Numbered from the stretch's first letter, positions 26,577 to 36,285 are shown. The stretch: 64,000 bases of DNA from Betaproteobacteria bacterium (GCA_009693235.1 SHXR01000004.1:26403-90402); one strand, 5' to 3'. Numbers and translations: made by a program. Notes: a model not told the origin generated them from the sequence alone.

Positions 26577-28546
26577 GATGGACTCGCGGCATGCGCGGGA
26601 AGCGCCGACCGTTGCGCGAGGCTTGCGCGGTAACGCCGATCGGTCAGCGCGAGAAATCCGCCAAGGGCCATCAGCACGCAGCCACCCCAGATCCAAGTGA
26701 TGAACGGCTTCGAGTACACCCGCACGCTCCACGCGCGGTCACCGACCGGCTCGCCAAGCGACACATAGAGATCACCGAAGAGCCCCGAATCAATGGCGGC
26801 TTCGGTCATGGTGCTTTGCTGCACCGGATAAAAACGCTTCTCCGGATGGAGCGTTCGAACAGCTTTGCCGTTTCGACTCACCACCACCGTACCGCGTGCC
26901 GCGCTGTAATTGGGCCCAGCAACCTCTTCGGTGCCTTCGAATTTCAAGTCATAGCCGCCGACTGCAACGGTATCGCCTATGTCCATTCGCACATCGCGCT
27001 CGACCTCGTAACTCTTCACCGTGGTGACGCCGATGATGAAGACACCGATGCCCACATGCGCGGCGATCATCCCCCAATAGCCGCGCGGCAACTGGCCAAG
27101 ACGCGACCATTCCAGCTGCGTACCAACCAGCAGGCGCTCGCGAATCGAGGTCAGCGAGGCGGCGAACACCCAGAACGCGAGCAGATAACCAAAGCTCTTC
27201 ATCAAGGTCCATTCGCCCGCGATCAGCGGCACCAGGATGGCACTCACCACCGCAATCACGGCGGCCCATCTGAGCCGCATGGCGAGATCGGGAATGCGCG
27301 CTTCTTTCCAGCGTGCCAGCGGCCCCACCCCCATCAGAAAAATAGCCGGCGCCATCAACGGTGCGAAGACGCTGTCAAAGTACGGTGGACCGACTGAGAT
27401 CTTGCCAAGTTGCAGCGCATCGAGAAACAGCGGATAGAGGGTGCCAAGCAGCACCGATCCACAAGCTGCCGCGAGTAGCACGTTGTTGCCGAGCAATAGC
27501 GATTCACGGGAGACGATTTCAAATTTGCCGCCGAGCCCCACCTTCGGCGCGCGCACGGCGAAGAGCACCAACGAACCACCCGTCACGATGGCGAGAAAGA
27601 TGAGAATGAAAACGCCCCGCTTTGGATCGGTGGCAAACGCATGCACCGAGGTGAGCACGCCCGAGCGCACGAGAAACGTGCCAAGCAGGGAGAGAGAAAA
27701 CGCCGTAATGGCAAGGAGCACGGTCCAACTCTTGAAGGCGCCGCGCCGCTCCGTCACCGCGAGCGAATGGATCAGGGCGGTACCGACGATCCACGGCATG
27801 AAGGAAGCGTTTTCCACTGGATCCCAGAACCACCAGCCACCCCAACCGAGTTCGTAGTAAGCCCACCAGCTCCCCAGCATGATGCCGATCGTGAGGAAGC
27901 ACCATGCAAGGGTCGTCCATGGACGAGACCAACGCGCCCAGGTCGAATCGAGCTTGCCGCCTAACAACGCGGCTATCGCGAACGAAAAGGCCACCGAGAA
28001 GCCGACATACCCCATATAGAGCATCGGCGGATGGATCACCATACCTGGGTCTTGCAACAACGGATTCATATCACGACCGTCCTGAGCGGCCGGAAACAGC
28101 CGATCAAACGGATTGGAGGTGAGCAGCATGAAAAGCAAAAAGCCGGTGCCGATGAGTCCCATGACGCCCAACACGCGTGCGACCATTTCCTCCGGCAGAC
28201 TGCGACTGGCGATCGAAACCGCCGCCGACCAGCCCGTCAACATGAACACCCATAACAACATCGAGCCCTCATGCGAACCCCAGGTCGCGGCAAACCGATA
28301 GGGCACCGGCAATCCCGAATTGGAATTGTTGGCGACGTTCAACACCGAGAAATCATTGGTGACGAACGAATACGCAAGGCAGCCAAACGCCAGCGCAACG
28401 AATAAGAATTGTCCGCGCGAGGCTGGCCGCGCCACGCCCATCCACACCGGATTGCCGCGCGCCGCGCCCGCAAGCGGGAGCACGCCTTGCACGATCGAGA
28501 GCAACAGCGCGAGGATCAACGCGAACTGACCGATTTCAGGAATCAT
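26573..28546 (-). CDS. ccmF: Heme lyase subunit CcmF
   Basis: CcmF takes heme from CcmE and, with CcmH/I, attaches it to apocytochrome. It is a large polytopic protein (657 residues) with the WWD domain GWGGWWFWDPVENASFMPW at about 234-252 and the IHPPMLYMGY motif at about 171-180, which supplies a heme ligand histidine. The tail is a periplasmic domain and a final helix. It is intact. Confidence 0.94.
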   Translation of the reverse strand: MIPEIGQFALILALLLSIVQGVLPLAGAARGNPVWMGVARPASRGQFLFVALAFGCLAYSFVTNDFSVLNVANNSNSGLPVPYRFAATWGSHEGSMLLWVFMLTGWSAAVSIASRSLPEEMVARVLGVMGLIGTGFLLFMLLTSNPFDRLFPAAQDGRDMNPLLQDPGMVIHPPMLYMGYVGFSVAFSFAIAALLGGKLDSTWARWSRPWTTLAWCFLTIGIMLGSWWAYYELGWGGWWFWDPVENASFMPWIVGTALIHSLAVTERRGAFKSWTVLLAITAFSLSLLGTFLVRSGVLTSVHAFATDPKRGVFILIFLAIVTGGSLVLFAVRAPKVGLGGKFEIVSRESLLLGNNVLLAAACGSVLLGTLYPLFLDALQLGKISVGPPYFDSVFAPLMAPAIFLMGVGPLARWKEARIPDLAMRLRWAAVIAVVSAILVPLIAGEWTLMKSFGYLLAFWVFAASLTSIRERLLVGTQLEWSRLGQLPRGYWGMIAAHVGIGVFIIGVTTVKSYEVERDVRMDIGDTVAVGGYDLKFEGTEEVAGPNYSAARGTVVVSRNGKAVRTLHPEKRFYPVQQSTMTEAAIDSGLFGDLYVSLGEPVGDRAWSVRVYSKPFITWIWGGCVLMALGGFLALTDRRYRASLAQRSALPAHAASPS

Positions 28547-28601
28547 GAGGTCTTTCGTTAAAAGCGCTGATCCAGCACACCCGCGCCGTCAGCCTGGAAG
28601 T

Positions 28602-29051
28602 TCAGGGTTGCTTCACCGTGGCACCCGCCTTGCGCGCCTGCTCGATCGCGTGCGCGGCCTCAGGCGGCATGTAATTCTCATCGTGCTTGGCGAGCACTTC
28701 ACTCGCCTTGAACAGGCCATCGGCGCCCAGCCGTCCCTGCGCCACCACGCCCTTCCCTTCCCGAAACAAATCGGGTAACACGCCGGTGTAGACCACATCG
28801 AGTGTCTTCGCGGTATCGGTGACCCTGAACGCGACCGTCAGCCCATCGGCGTGGCGCTTGATACTACCCACTTCCACCATACCGCCGATGCGAAAGGTCC
28901 GATCGATGGGCGCTTCCTTGGCAACGACTTGCGATGGCGTGAAAAAGAAAACGAGATTGGACTGAAACGCGTTCAGCACCAAGCCCACTGCAACGCTGAG
29001 TGCGACGACGCCGCCTGCGATGATGGCAATCCGCTTATGACGAGGCTTCAT
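28602..29051 (-). CDS. ccmE: Heme chaperone CcmE
   Basis: CcmE carries heme covalently in the periplasm. It has an N-terminal signal anchor (about 8-28), an OB-fold and the heme-binding His123 in [10 protein letters not shown], with Tyr127 as expected. The 149-residue length is typical. It is the first gene of the minus-strand ccmEFGHI operon, 55 bases before ccmF. The 246 bp between ccmE and the Bug gene at 29298 contain no gene that I can see. Confidence 0.93.
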   Translation of the reverse strand: MKPRHKRIAIIAGGVVALSVAVGLVLNAFQSNLVFFFTPSQVVAKEAPIDRTFRIGGMVEVGSIKRHADGLTVAFRVTDTAKTLDVVYTGVLPDLFREGKGVVAQGRLGADGLFKASEVLAKHDENYMPPEAAHAIEQARKAGATVKQP

Positions 29052-29297
29052 GAATTGCGATAGTGGGTCAGGACGAGGGCGCTACGGCACGGCATCTCGC
29101 ACCGCAGCACGAAAGGCTACTCTGCAATAGTTTCGCACGTCAACGAGTTTCCAGCCGTGCCACGACCTACGGCGCGAATCGGTGATGGGTGGCATCCGGT
29201 GGCACAGGGCGCCCTTCCACCGGCCGGTCAACGGTGCATTGCGACGATCTGACGGCATGCCGGTGCGCCGGCGCCGTCCACCTCAACTTGACGTTGC

Positions 29298-30290
29298 TCA
29301 ATCCAGCTTGACTTTCTCGGCCAGACGCCGCCACTTGGCAATGTCTGCGGCCACCCGCGCCCGAAACTCTGCGCCGGTCGATCCGGTTCCTTGCGTGCTC
29401 ATCATCGCCAGACGCGCTTTGACATCGTCTCTGGCGAGCACAGTACGAATTTCCAGCGACAGCCGATCCACGATCGCCGGACTGGTCCCAACCGGCGCAG
29501 CCACGCCAAGCCACGATGTCACCTCGTAGCCGGCCAGTGTTTCGCCGACCGTCGGCACATCGGGAAAGCCCGGATCACGGGCCACCGAGGTCACCGCCAA
29601 CACCCGTAGCCTGCCCGCCTTGATGAGCGGCATCGCCGGGGCCGATACCGAGACAGCGAAATCGAGGCCAGCGCGACCGGCCGCGAGTTCCTGCGCCTGG
29701 GTCCCTTTGTACGGGATATGCACGATATCAACGTTCGCCATGTCCTTGATGAGTTCACCGACCAGGTGCAAGGTCGAGGCAACGCCGGAATGTCCATAAC
29801 CTAATTTACCCGGCCGCTTTCTGGCGTCGTCCAGCAATTCACCGAGTGTCCGGTAAGGGGAATCCGCCGGGACGACGATCAAGAATGGGAACACGGTCGT
29901 CAAAGATACGAAGGCGAAATCGCGCAACAGGTCGTAGGGCAGATCACGGACGGTGGCGGCCAACACGCCATCGCCGCCAGTGATCATGATGAATGTGTAG
30001 CCGTCGGCCGGTTGTTTGGCCACGAAGCTGGTCGCGATACGTCCGGACGCCCCCGGACGCGAATCGACGATGACCGATTGCCCCAATCGCTCAGACAGCG
30101 CCGGCTGCAAGGCACGGGAAATCAGATCGGGGTTAGCCCCGGCATTGAAGCCGTGAATGATCTGCACCGGCTTGACGGGCCAACTCTGGGCGGGCGCCGG
30201 ATGCGGCCAAGCGCCGATCAACGCGGCGCCGACCAGCGCGGCAACCAGCGAGCGACGCCGGCCGACGGATTTCGTTAATGGGTCTGGCAT
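29298..30290 (-). CDS. Bug/TctC-family periplasmic substrate-binding protein
   Basis: This is a 330-residue receptor with an arginine-rich leader (GRRRSLVAALVGAALIG) and the Bug core (WPVKPVQIIHGFNAGANPD, then GASGRIATSFVAKQPADGY). The usual VPFPPGG loop is replaced by HGFNAGANPD, so ligand contacts may differ from those of its paralogs. The ATG at 30290 has GAGGA upstream; an in-frame start further up lacks one. It is a single gene, divergent from the SDR at 30405. Confidence 0.88.
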   Translation of the reverse strand: MPDPLTKSVGRRRSLVAALVGAALIGAWPHPAPAQSWPVKPVQIIHGFNAGANPDLISRALQPALSERLGQSVIVDSRPGASGRIATSFVAKQPADGYTFIMITGGDGVLAATVRDLPYDLLRDFAFVSLTTVFPFLIVVPADSPYRTLGELLDDARKRPGKLGYGHSGVASTLHLVGELIKDMANVDIVHIPYKGTQAQELAAGRAGLDFAVSVSAPAMPLIKAGRLRVLAVTSVARDPGFPDVPTVGETLAGYEVTSWLGVAAPVGTSPAIVDRLSLEIRTVLARDDVKARLAMMSTQGTGSTGAEFRARVAADIAKWRRLAEKVKLD

Positions 30291-30404
30291 GCTTTTCCTC
30301 GGCCCGGCGGGGGCTCTCACACAAGTGCCGCACTCTACCTGTTTCGCCGGTCCCGTTCATACTATGCGCTGGAAACATCGACGCTATGCCAACCAGGGGG
30401 ATAC

Positions 30405-31178
30405 ATGGAACTCGGACTAAGGGGAAAAGTCGCTATCGTTACCGGTGCCACACAGGGGATCGGCAAGGCCACGGCGTTCACGCTGGCAAAAGAAGGTGCG
30501 CGGGTAGTGCTCTGCGCGCGCGGCAAGAACCGTCTCGATCAATGCTTGAGCAGCATCGCGGCCTTTGGCGGTGAAGCGATCGGCGTATCAGCCGATGTCT
30601 CGAAGCTACCCGACATCGAACGCATCGTCGCCGAGACCATCAAGCGATGGGGCGGCGTGGACATTCTCGTCAACAATGCAGGCACCTCGGTGCGGGGTGA
30701 CTTCGAGAAGGTCGATGATGCGATGTGGCAGATGGATTTCGATTTGAAATTGTTCGGTGCGATTCGGCTCGCCAGACTCACCATTCCGCACATGAAAAAG
30801 CGTGGCGGCGGCCGCATCATCAACATCACGAACATCGGCGCCAAGCAACCGGGCGCAAGCACCATGCCAACGACGGTCACCCGTGCTGCCGGCCTCGCAC
30901 TCACCAAAGCGCTCTCCAAGGAATATGCCGCCGACAATATTCTCGTCAACACCATTTGCATTGGCCGCATCAAAGCCGGTCAATGGGAATCACGCGCCGA
31001 AGCACGCAAGGTGCCGGTCGATACGCTCTATGACGAAATGAAAAAGGACATTCCGATGGGCCGCATGGGGGAAGCCGAAGAAGTGGCCAATGCGATCACG
31101 TTTCTCGCCTCGGCTGCCGGCAGCTATGTGACCGGTACCAGCATCAATCTCGACGGTGGGATGTCGGGGGTGCTCTAG
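30405..31178 (+). CDS. SDR-family protein lacking the canonical catalytic residues
   Basis: This is a 257-residue classical-size short-chain dehydrogenase fold. The cofactor motif TGATQGIG (13-20) and NNAG (90-93) are intact. The catalytic Tyr-x3-Lys is replaced by Thr156-T-V-T-Arg160, and the catalytic Ser region reads INITN. The C-terminal part (VTGTSINLDGGMS) is normal. It may be a dehydrogenase with altered chemistry or a non-catalytic cofactor-binding protein. It is convergent with the RlmN-like gene, their stops overlapping by four bases. Confidence 0.82.
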   Translation: MELGLRGKVAIVTGATQGIGKATAFTLAKEGARVVLCARGKNRLDQCLSSIAAFGGEAIGVSADVSKLPDIERIVAETIKRWGGVDILVNNAGTSVRGDFEKVDDAMWQMDFDLKLFGAIRLARLTIPHMKKRGGGRIINITNIGAKQPGASTMPTTVTRAAGLALTKALSKEYAADNILVNTICIGRIKAGQWESRAEARKVPVDTLYDEMKKDIPMGRMGEAEEVANAITFLASAAGSYVTGTSINLDGGMSGVL

Positions 31179-32179
31179 GCAGGCGCCGCCACGGCACGCG
31201 CACGCAACTGTCCGCAACCGCCTTCGACATCCTGGCCCGCGGAGTCGCGCACGGTGGCAAGTACACCATGCGTGCGCAGCATGCGCACCATGGTGAGGGC
31301 GCGTTCGCGGGTTGGACGACGAAAATCCAGCCCCGTCACGCTATTCCACGGAATGAAGTTCATCACCGCGTATTTGCCGGCGAGCAGTTTCGCGATGCCG
31401 GCCAGCTCCTCGTCGCCATCGTTGACGCCTTCCAGCAACGTCCATTGATACTGAATTGGATAACCGGTCGCGCGCGCATAGCTTTCGCCAAGTTCCACCA
31501 GATCTGCCGGGTCGATGCGTGGCGCACGTGGCAATAAGCGGGCGCGCAGTTGTGCATTGGTGGAATGCAGCGACAATGCCAACGCAGGTTTCACCTGGTC
31601 GCGCGGCAATCGGTCAAACACCCGCACATCACCGACGGTTGAGAACACCAGATTCTTGTGCGCGAATCCGCCCGCAGTGCCGAGCAACTCGATCGCTTCG
31701 CAGACGTTGTCAAGATTGTGCGCGGGCTCGCCCATACCCATGAACTGGACTTTGCGCACGGTGCGCATGCGCCGCGCGAGCACCACTTGCGCCACGATCT
31801 CGGCACTGCTCAACTGACGCGCAAGGCCATCGCGGCCGGTCATGCAGAACACACAACCCACGACGCAACCAACCTGCGTTGACACGCACACGGCTTCGCG
31901 CGGCAAAAGCACGCTCTCCACGGTCTTGCCATCGGCCAGCTCGATGAGCAGCCGCCGCGATTCGTCGCCGCCGTGCTCCGAGCGCAGACGCGCAATGGCC
32001 GCCAGCTCAGCCTCGATCAAAGGAAGCGCGGCCAATAGACGCGCCGGAAAATAATTCGCCGGATGCTGACCACCGCTACCCAGGGAGCGCGCCTGCGTCC
32101 ATGCCCGCACCACGGCCTGGATATGAGTAACACCGGCGCCATGGGATTGCAGGCGTTGGCGGATATCGTCGATTCGCAT
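31175..32179 (-). CDS. RlmN/Cfr-family radical SAM RNA methyltransferase
   Basis: This enzyme methylates an adenine C2 (or C8) in rRNA or tRNA by radical chemistry. The three iron-sulfur cysteines (Cys105, Cys109, Cys112 in CVVGCVFC) and the two methyl-transfer cysteines (Cys98 and Cys322 in GGCGQL) are conserved. At 334 residues it is shorter than standard RlmN (about 370-380) with a reduced N-terminal domain. It is outside the usual ndk-rlmN-ispG setting, so it may be an accessory paralog. The start at 32179 is chosen because the upstream extension has no family similarity. Confidence 0.85.
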   Translation of the reverse strand: MRIDDIRQRLQSHGAGVTHIQAVVRAWTQARSLGSGGQHPANYFPARLLAALPLIEAELAAIARLRSEHGGDESRRLLIELADGKTVESVLLPREAVCVSTQVGCVVGCVFCMTGRDGLARQLSSAEIVAQVVLARRMRTVRKVQFMGMGEPAHNLDNVCEAIELLGTAGGFAHKNLVFSTVGDVRVFDRLPRDQVKPALALSLHSTNAQLRARLLPRAPRIDPADLVELGESYARATGYPIQYQWTLLEGVNDGDEELAGIAKLLAGKYAVMNFIPWNSVTGLDFRRPTRERALTMVRMLRTHGVLATVRDSAGQDVEGGCGQLRARAVAAPA

Positions 32180-32350
32180 TGAGCCCGATGCTACACCGGC
32201 TGCTTCGCGTCCCCTGCAGCAGCGTGCTCGTTGCATGCTCCCACTGCATTCACGATCGTGCAAAAACCAAGAGAAATTGGGGTGTTCGAAAGTCCCAGCG
32301 ACGATTCTCCAATAGAATGCCCGTTGCGTAAATTCTAAAAAGGCACTGCT

Positions 32351-33355
32351 ATGGCGTGCGTCATCGGCGGCCACCGCTCTCCAATCCCGACATCCCTCGC
32401 CCGATGGGCGATGGCACTTTGCTTTGCGTTGCTGCCGATCATCAGCGAAGCACAGACGTATCCTGCCAAACCGATCCGATTTGTCGTGCCATTCCCGACC
32501 GGTGGTGCGCTCGATATCGTGGCGCGCATCATGAGTCCGCGCCTGTCCGAGCTGCTGGGACAACCCATTCTCGTCGACAACAAGCCAGGCGCCGCCGGCA
32601 CCATGGGCGCCAATGAGACGGCACGTGCGGCAGCGGATGGCTACACGATTTTTATCGGCGAGCCAGGTGGCGTCACGATTGCACCGTCATTGCGGAAGGA
32701 TCTCCCGTACGACCCGATGAAAGATCTCGCGCCGATCACCACGATTGCGACCATTCCAATGGTCTTCATCGCGCATCCAAGTATTGGCGTAAAAAATCTG
32801 AGCGAACTCGTCCTGCGCGAGCGCGGGAAGAAAGAGCCGCTCAATTTCGGCACACCCGGCGCCGGCTCGGTGCAACATCTCACCGGCGAACAACTGCGCT
32901 TGGCAACCGGCCTGACGCTTGCGCACATTCCCTACAAGGGCGGCGCGCTGGCAATCAACGATCTATTGGGCGGGCAGCTACCGTTGCTGGTTCTTACCAT
33001 GCCCACCATCATCAACCACATCAAATCGGGCAAGATTCAAGGGCTCGCTATCCTTTCTCGCACCCGCCACGCCGCGTTTCCCGATATGCAGACGGTCGGT
33101 GAAGCGGGTTATGCCGGATTCGAGCAAGGCATCTGGATGGGCATCTTCGCACCAGGCGCCACACCCCGACCAATCATCGCGCGCCTACATACCGAGATCG
33201 TGAAGACGCTGGAATCCAAGGACGTGAAGGAACGGCTGGAAGGCGGCGGCAACGAAATCCGCACCATGTCACCTGAAGAATTCGCAGCTTTCATCAAGGC
33301 GGACATCGCACGCTGGACGAAGGTGGTGAAGGAGGCAGCGATCACCGGTAACTAA
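32351..33355 (+). CDS. Bug/TctC-family periplasmic substrate-binding protein
   Basis: This is a 334-residue receptor with a signal peptide (ALCFALLPIISEAQ) and the motif IRFVVPFPTGGALDIVARI. The C-terminal lobe includes MGIFAPGATPRPIIARL, also typical. It stands alone: RlmN-like is divergent, a repeat element follows. No TctA/TctB partner is nearby. The 171 bp upstream contain no gene and presumably hold its promoter. Confidence 0.89.
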   Translation: MACVIGGHRSPIPTSLARWAMALCFALLPIISEAQTYPAKPIRFVVPFPTGGALDIVARIMSPRLSELLGQPILVDNKPGAAGTMGANETARAAADGYTIFIGEPGGVTIAPSLRKDLPYDPMKDLAPITTIATIPMVFIAHPSIGVKNLSELVLRERGKKEPLNFGTPGAGSVQHLTGEQLRLATGLTLAHIPYKGGALAINDLLGGQLPLLVLTMPTIINHIKSGKIQGLAILSRTRHAAFPDMQTVGEAGYAGFEQGIWMGIFAPGATPRPIIARLHTEIVKTLESKDVKERLEGGGNEIRTMSPEEFAAFIKADIARWTKVVKEAAITGN

Positions 33356-33373
33356 GGCCTACCAGCGTCAAAC

Positions 33374-33556
33374 CTCAGAAAATTGACGCGGAGGAAAGGA
33401 GGAGAAAGACGAGGCGAAGGAGGAAGCCTGCCTATTGGGTTGTACAAAACTTTGAGCATTTCCGACACTGAAGCATGAATTGTCGGGGGCGCGAAGGCCG
33501 GGCTGGGAAGCATGCTGTTCCTTCGTCTCCTCCTTTCCTCCGCGTCAACTTTTGAG
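33374..33556. repeat. About 180-bp inverted-repeat element, copy 1
   Basis: A perfect 23-bp inverted repeat (33383-33405 with 33526-33548, TTGACGCGGAGGAAAGGAGG...) flanks a 120-bp centre. The outer ends read CTCAGAAAA on the left and the imperfect complement TTTTGAG on the right. No coding capacity is seen. A second copy of the same design lies at 38064-38241, and both are preceded by AAACC. It resembles a MITE or another non-autonomous palindromic repeat. Confidence 0.62.
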
Positions 33557-33577
33557 TGGCAGTACGCCTGCGCGGCC

Positions 33578-34099
33578 TTAGGGTTTCCCGAACGTCGCGA
33601 TGCGACCCACCTTGCAAATGAACAGCACGCGCTTCTCGTCGATGGCAGGATCACGCAATCCGTAGGGCGGTGGGTTGCCGGTATATTTCGTCCAGATCTT
33701 GTCGAGCTGCTTGGTGACGCGCTCGCCACCCTTTTCCCATTCGCGTTCTTCCTTTTCCACCGTGCACTTGATCTGCACCCAGTGATAAGGATTGTCGGGA
33801 TTCACCAAGAGGAGGGTGAGCTTCGGGTTCTTCCTGATCCATTCGCACTTCGGCCGATGGGAGGCGGTATTGACGAGCACCTTATCGCCTTCATAGTCGA
33901 ACCACATCGGGGTCATACCGACGTTGCCGTCCGGCCCGATCAGGCCAAGAATCACAGTGACGGGCCGATCGAGCAACGCCTTGTAGATCGGGTCAAGATC
34001 GGCGAGACCCTTGATCTTGGTGCGCTCGCCCACCGCGAACTGGCCCTTTTGCAATCCACCTGCGACATCCTTGAACTTGGCGACGGTAATTTCACTCAT
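33578..34099 (-). CDS. PPOX-class F420/FMN-dependent oxidoreductase-like protein
   Basis: This is a 173-residue split-barrel flavoprotein. RPVTVILGLIGPDGNVGMTPMW opens the family's strand pair, followed by HRPKCEWIRKNPKLTLLLV. Such proteins bind F420, FMN or heme and often reduce small organic molecules. It is single in its transcription unit, upstream of the chromate transporter gene on the same strand. No substrate can be proposed. Confidence 0.8.
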   Translation of the reverse strand: MSEITVAKFKDVAGGLQKGQFAVGERTKIKGLADLDPIYKALLDRPVTVILGLIGPDGNVGMTPMWFDYEGDKVLVNTASHRPKCEWIRKNPKLTLLLVNPDNPYHWVQIKCTVEKEEREWEKGGERVTKQLDKIWTKYTGNPPPYGLRDPAIDEKRVLFICKVGRIATFGKP

Positions 34100-34132
34100 G
34101 GTTGTCTCCGATTGTTGATGCGATATAGATTG

Positions 34133-35482
34133 CTACAGATTGCGAACGAGCGTCAACAACATACCGATCACGGCGCAGGCGCCGACCAGCGTCATCACAC
34201 CCACCTTATAGCGAAGGATCGCGATGAACGCAGCGATGCCGATCAATGCCGATATCCAGTCGAAGATGCCTCCATAGCCGTTCGGCCAGAGCACGTGGTA
34301 GGCGAAGAACAGGGCAAGATTCAGGATGACGCCAACCACCGCAGCGGTAATGCCGCTCAGGGGCGCGGTGAACTTCAGATCGCCATGAGTGGATTCCACG
34401 ACCGGTCCACCGGCGAAAATAAAGATGAATGACGGCAAAAACGTGAAGAACGTGACCAGCGTTGCAGCGGCAGCGCCTGCCAAGAAGACCGCGCCAGGGC
34501 CCAGCAACGCCTTCGTCCATCCGCCGACGAAGCCAACGAACGCAACCACCATGATGAGCGGACCAGGCGTGGTTTCGCCAAGCGCCAGACCGTCGATCAT
34601 TTGCGTACCGGTCAGCCATTGGAAATGTTCGACGGCGCCCTGATACACATAGGGCAGCACCGCATAGGCGCCGCCGAATGTGAGCAACGCCGCCTTGGTG
34701 AAGAACCAACCCATCTGCGTGAAGGTGTTGTCCCAACCGATCGCGAAGACCAGCGCCAGCATCGCCGCGCTCCAGATCGCAAGACCTGCCCCGGCAAAGC
34801 CGATGATGCGTCCCCAGGTAAAGCGCGCATGCTCGGGCGTTGGCGTGTGGTCATCGATGACCGCCGGTCCGTAGCTCGCTTGTTTCGAGCCATGTCCACC
34901 GCCGACCGCGAATTTGTCAGGTGCCATGCGTCCACCAAAGTAGCCGATCACCCCGGCCGCCAAGACGATCAGTGGAAACGGCACATCGAAGACAAAGATC
35001 GCCACGAACGCGGCGGCGGCGATGCCCCACAACCATTCGTTCTTCAGCGAACGTGAGCCGATCCGGTGTGCGGCCGAGACGACGATTGCCGTCACCGCCG
35101 GCTTGATGCCATAGAAAATCCCAGCCACCAGGGGCACATCGCCAAAGGCCAGGTAGATCCACGATAGCCCGATGAGGATGAACAGCGACGGCAGCACGAA
35201 CAGGCCGCCTGCCACTATGCCACCCCAGGTGCGATGCATCAGCCATCCGATATAGGTGGCGAGCTGCTGCGCTTCGGGACCGGGCAGCACCATGCAATAG
35301 TTGAGCGCATGGAGAAAACGTCGCTCGGAAATCCAGCGTCGGCGTTCGACCAATTCCTGATGCATCACCGCGATCTGTCCGGCCGGTCCACCGAAACTGA
35401 TGAAGCCCAGCTTCAACCAGAAGCGGAAGGCATCGGCGAATGAAACACGAGGCGGCGGGGTTGCAACAGAATCTACGTCCAA
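34133..35482 (-). CDS. chrA: Chromate efflux transporter ChrA family
   Basis: This is a long-chain CHR transporter of 449 residues with two homologous membrane halves. Half one has LGFISFGGPAGQIAVMH and MVLPGPEAQQLATYIGW. Half two repeats the pattern with LLTFGGAYAVLP and ETTPGPLIMVVAF. It exports chromate by proton exchange in characterised members, though many homologs are not linked to chromate resistance. No chrB regulator is adjacent. A short GC hairpin (35538-35559) lies between its start and the BamE-like gene. Confidence 0.87.
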   Translation of the reverse strand: MDVDSVATPPPRVSFADAFRFWLKLGFISFGGPAGQIAVMHQELVERRRWISERRFLHALNYCMVLPGPEAQQLATYIGWLMHRTWGGIVAGGLFVLPSLFILIGLSWIYLAFGDVPLVAGIFYGIKPAVTAIVVSAAHRIGSRSLKNEWLWGIAAAAFVAIFVFDVPFPLIVLAAGVIGYFGGRMAPDKFAVGGGHGSKQASYGPAVIDDHTPTPEHARFTWGRIIGFAGAGLAIWSAAMLALVFAIGWDNTFTQMGWFFTKAALLTFGGAYAVLPYVYQGAVEHFQWLTGTQMIDGLALGETTPGPLIMVVAFVGFVGGWTKALLGPGAVFLAGAAAATLVTFFTFLPSFIFIFAGGPVVESTHGDLKFTAPLSGITAAVVGVILNLALFFAYHVLWPNGYGGIFDWISALIGIAAFIAILRYKVGVMTLVGACAVIGMLLTLVRNL

Positions 35483-35537
35483 GAAAACTCCTTCGGCGTC
35501 AGCCGTTATGCAAAACTTGGACGGGACTCCGTCTTAG

Positions 35538-35559
35538 CCGGGGGTCTGCGGAACCCCGG
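35538..35559. terminator. GC-rich hairpin between BamE-like gene and chrA
   Basis: CCGGGG at 35538 pairs with CCCCGG at 35554 around a 10-base loop. It lies downstream of the BamE-like gene (minus strand) and upstream of chrA. There is no clear T-run, so it may be a weak terminator or only a hairpin. Confidence 0.35.
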
Positions 35560-35574
35560 ACGCCACTTACTCGA

Positions 35575-36222
35575 TCATGGCAGCAACAGCGAATCGCGCC
35601 AGCCGCCGGTGACATCGCGCAGGCGCCCGTTCTGATCAAACTGGACGGTATAACGCACCCAACGGTTGGACATATAGGTCCATTCGGCGGCATTGAGCGA
35701 GCTGTTGGTATGGGCAGGCGGAATCCCCAGCGTCATCACGACCTGCTCCTTGGTCATGCCGCGCATCAGCTTCCCTGCTTTGATGGCGTTTTGCACCGCA
35801 GGTTGGGAGGTCTTCAATTTGGCATTCGGATCCTGCGCCACCAGCACTTTCTTGAGCCAAACCTCGGTCGGCTCGGCACGGACGCCGAATTCATTGCTCA
35901 ATCGGAAGCACTTGCCGTCGATTTCAATGCTCGCGACACTGCGACTGGTGCCGAGATGCTTCACGGGCGTTCCGGCAGGGATGATGCGCCCGACCAGATA
36001 GCCGCCATCACTCAGCCAGTCGGTCTCGGTACGAATATTGCAGCAAAGGTAAAGCGGCTGCGCGCTCGGCGGTACGGGCGCCGGGGCGCTCGCGGGAGCC
36101 TTCGCAGCAGGGATCGCTGGCGAAAAGGACGGCGCCGGCGTTGCAGGCGCTTGATCAGTGCCCGACCGGCACCCGGTAATGAGGGTCACCGCTGCAATAC
36201 CGACCAACAGTCCTTTGCGCAT
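35575..36222 (-). CDS. Lipoprotein with BamE/SmpA-like domain
   Basis: The 215-residue product has a type II signal peptide with lipobox LITGC (the Cys is the lipidation site) and a proline/alanine-rich linker. The C-terminal domain contains LMRGMTKEQVVMTLGIPP followed by EWTYMSNRWVRYTVQFDQ, the BamE-like sequence pattern. The start ATG at 36222 is 8 bases from AAGGAG; the ATG two codons earlier is too close to it. It is probably an outer-membrane or periplasmic lipoprotein. True BamE is shorter, so this is a paralog of unknown role. Confidence 0.75.
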   Translation of the reverse strand: MRKGLLVGIAAVTLITGCRSGTDQAPATPAPSFSPAIPAAKAPASAPAPVPPSAQPLYLCCNIRTETDWLSDGGYLVGRIIPAGTPVKHLGTSRSVASIEIDGKCFRLSNEFGVRAEPTEVWLKKVLVAQDPNAKLKTSQPAVQNAIKAGKLMRGMTKEQVVMTLGIPPAHTNSSLNAAEWTYMSNRWVRYTVQFDQNGRLRDVTGGWRDSLLLP

Positions 36223-36285
36223 GATCATCACTCCTTAAGGAAATGCTGATTAAGCTATCCCGCGTAATCAGCGTGCTCAAATATT

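Noticed and set aside
29052..29297. Possible gene or regulatory RNA between ccmE and the Bug gene
   Set aside because: No reading frame with a ribosome site, no convincing hairpin and no motif; I see nothing supportable.
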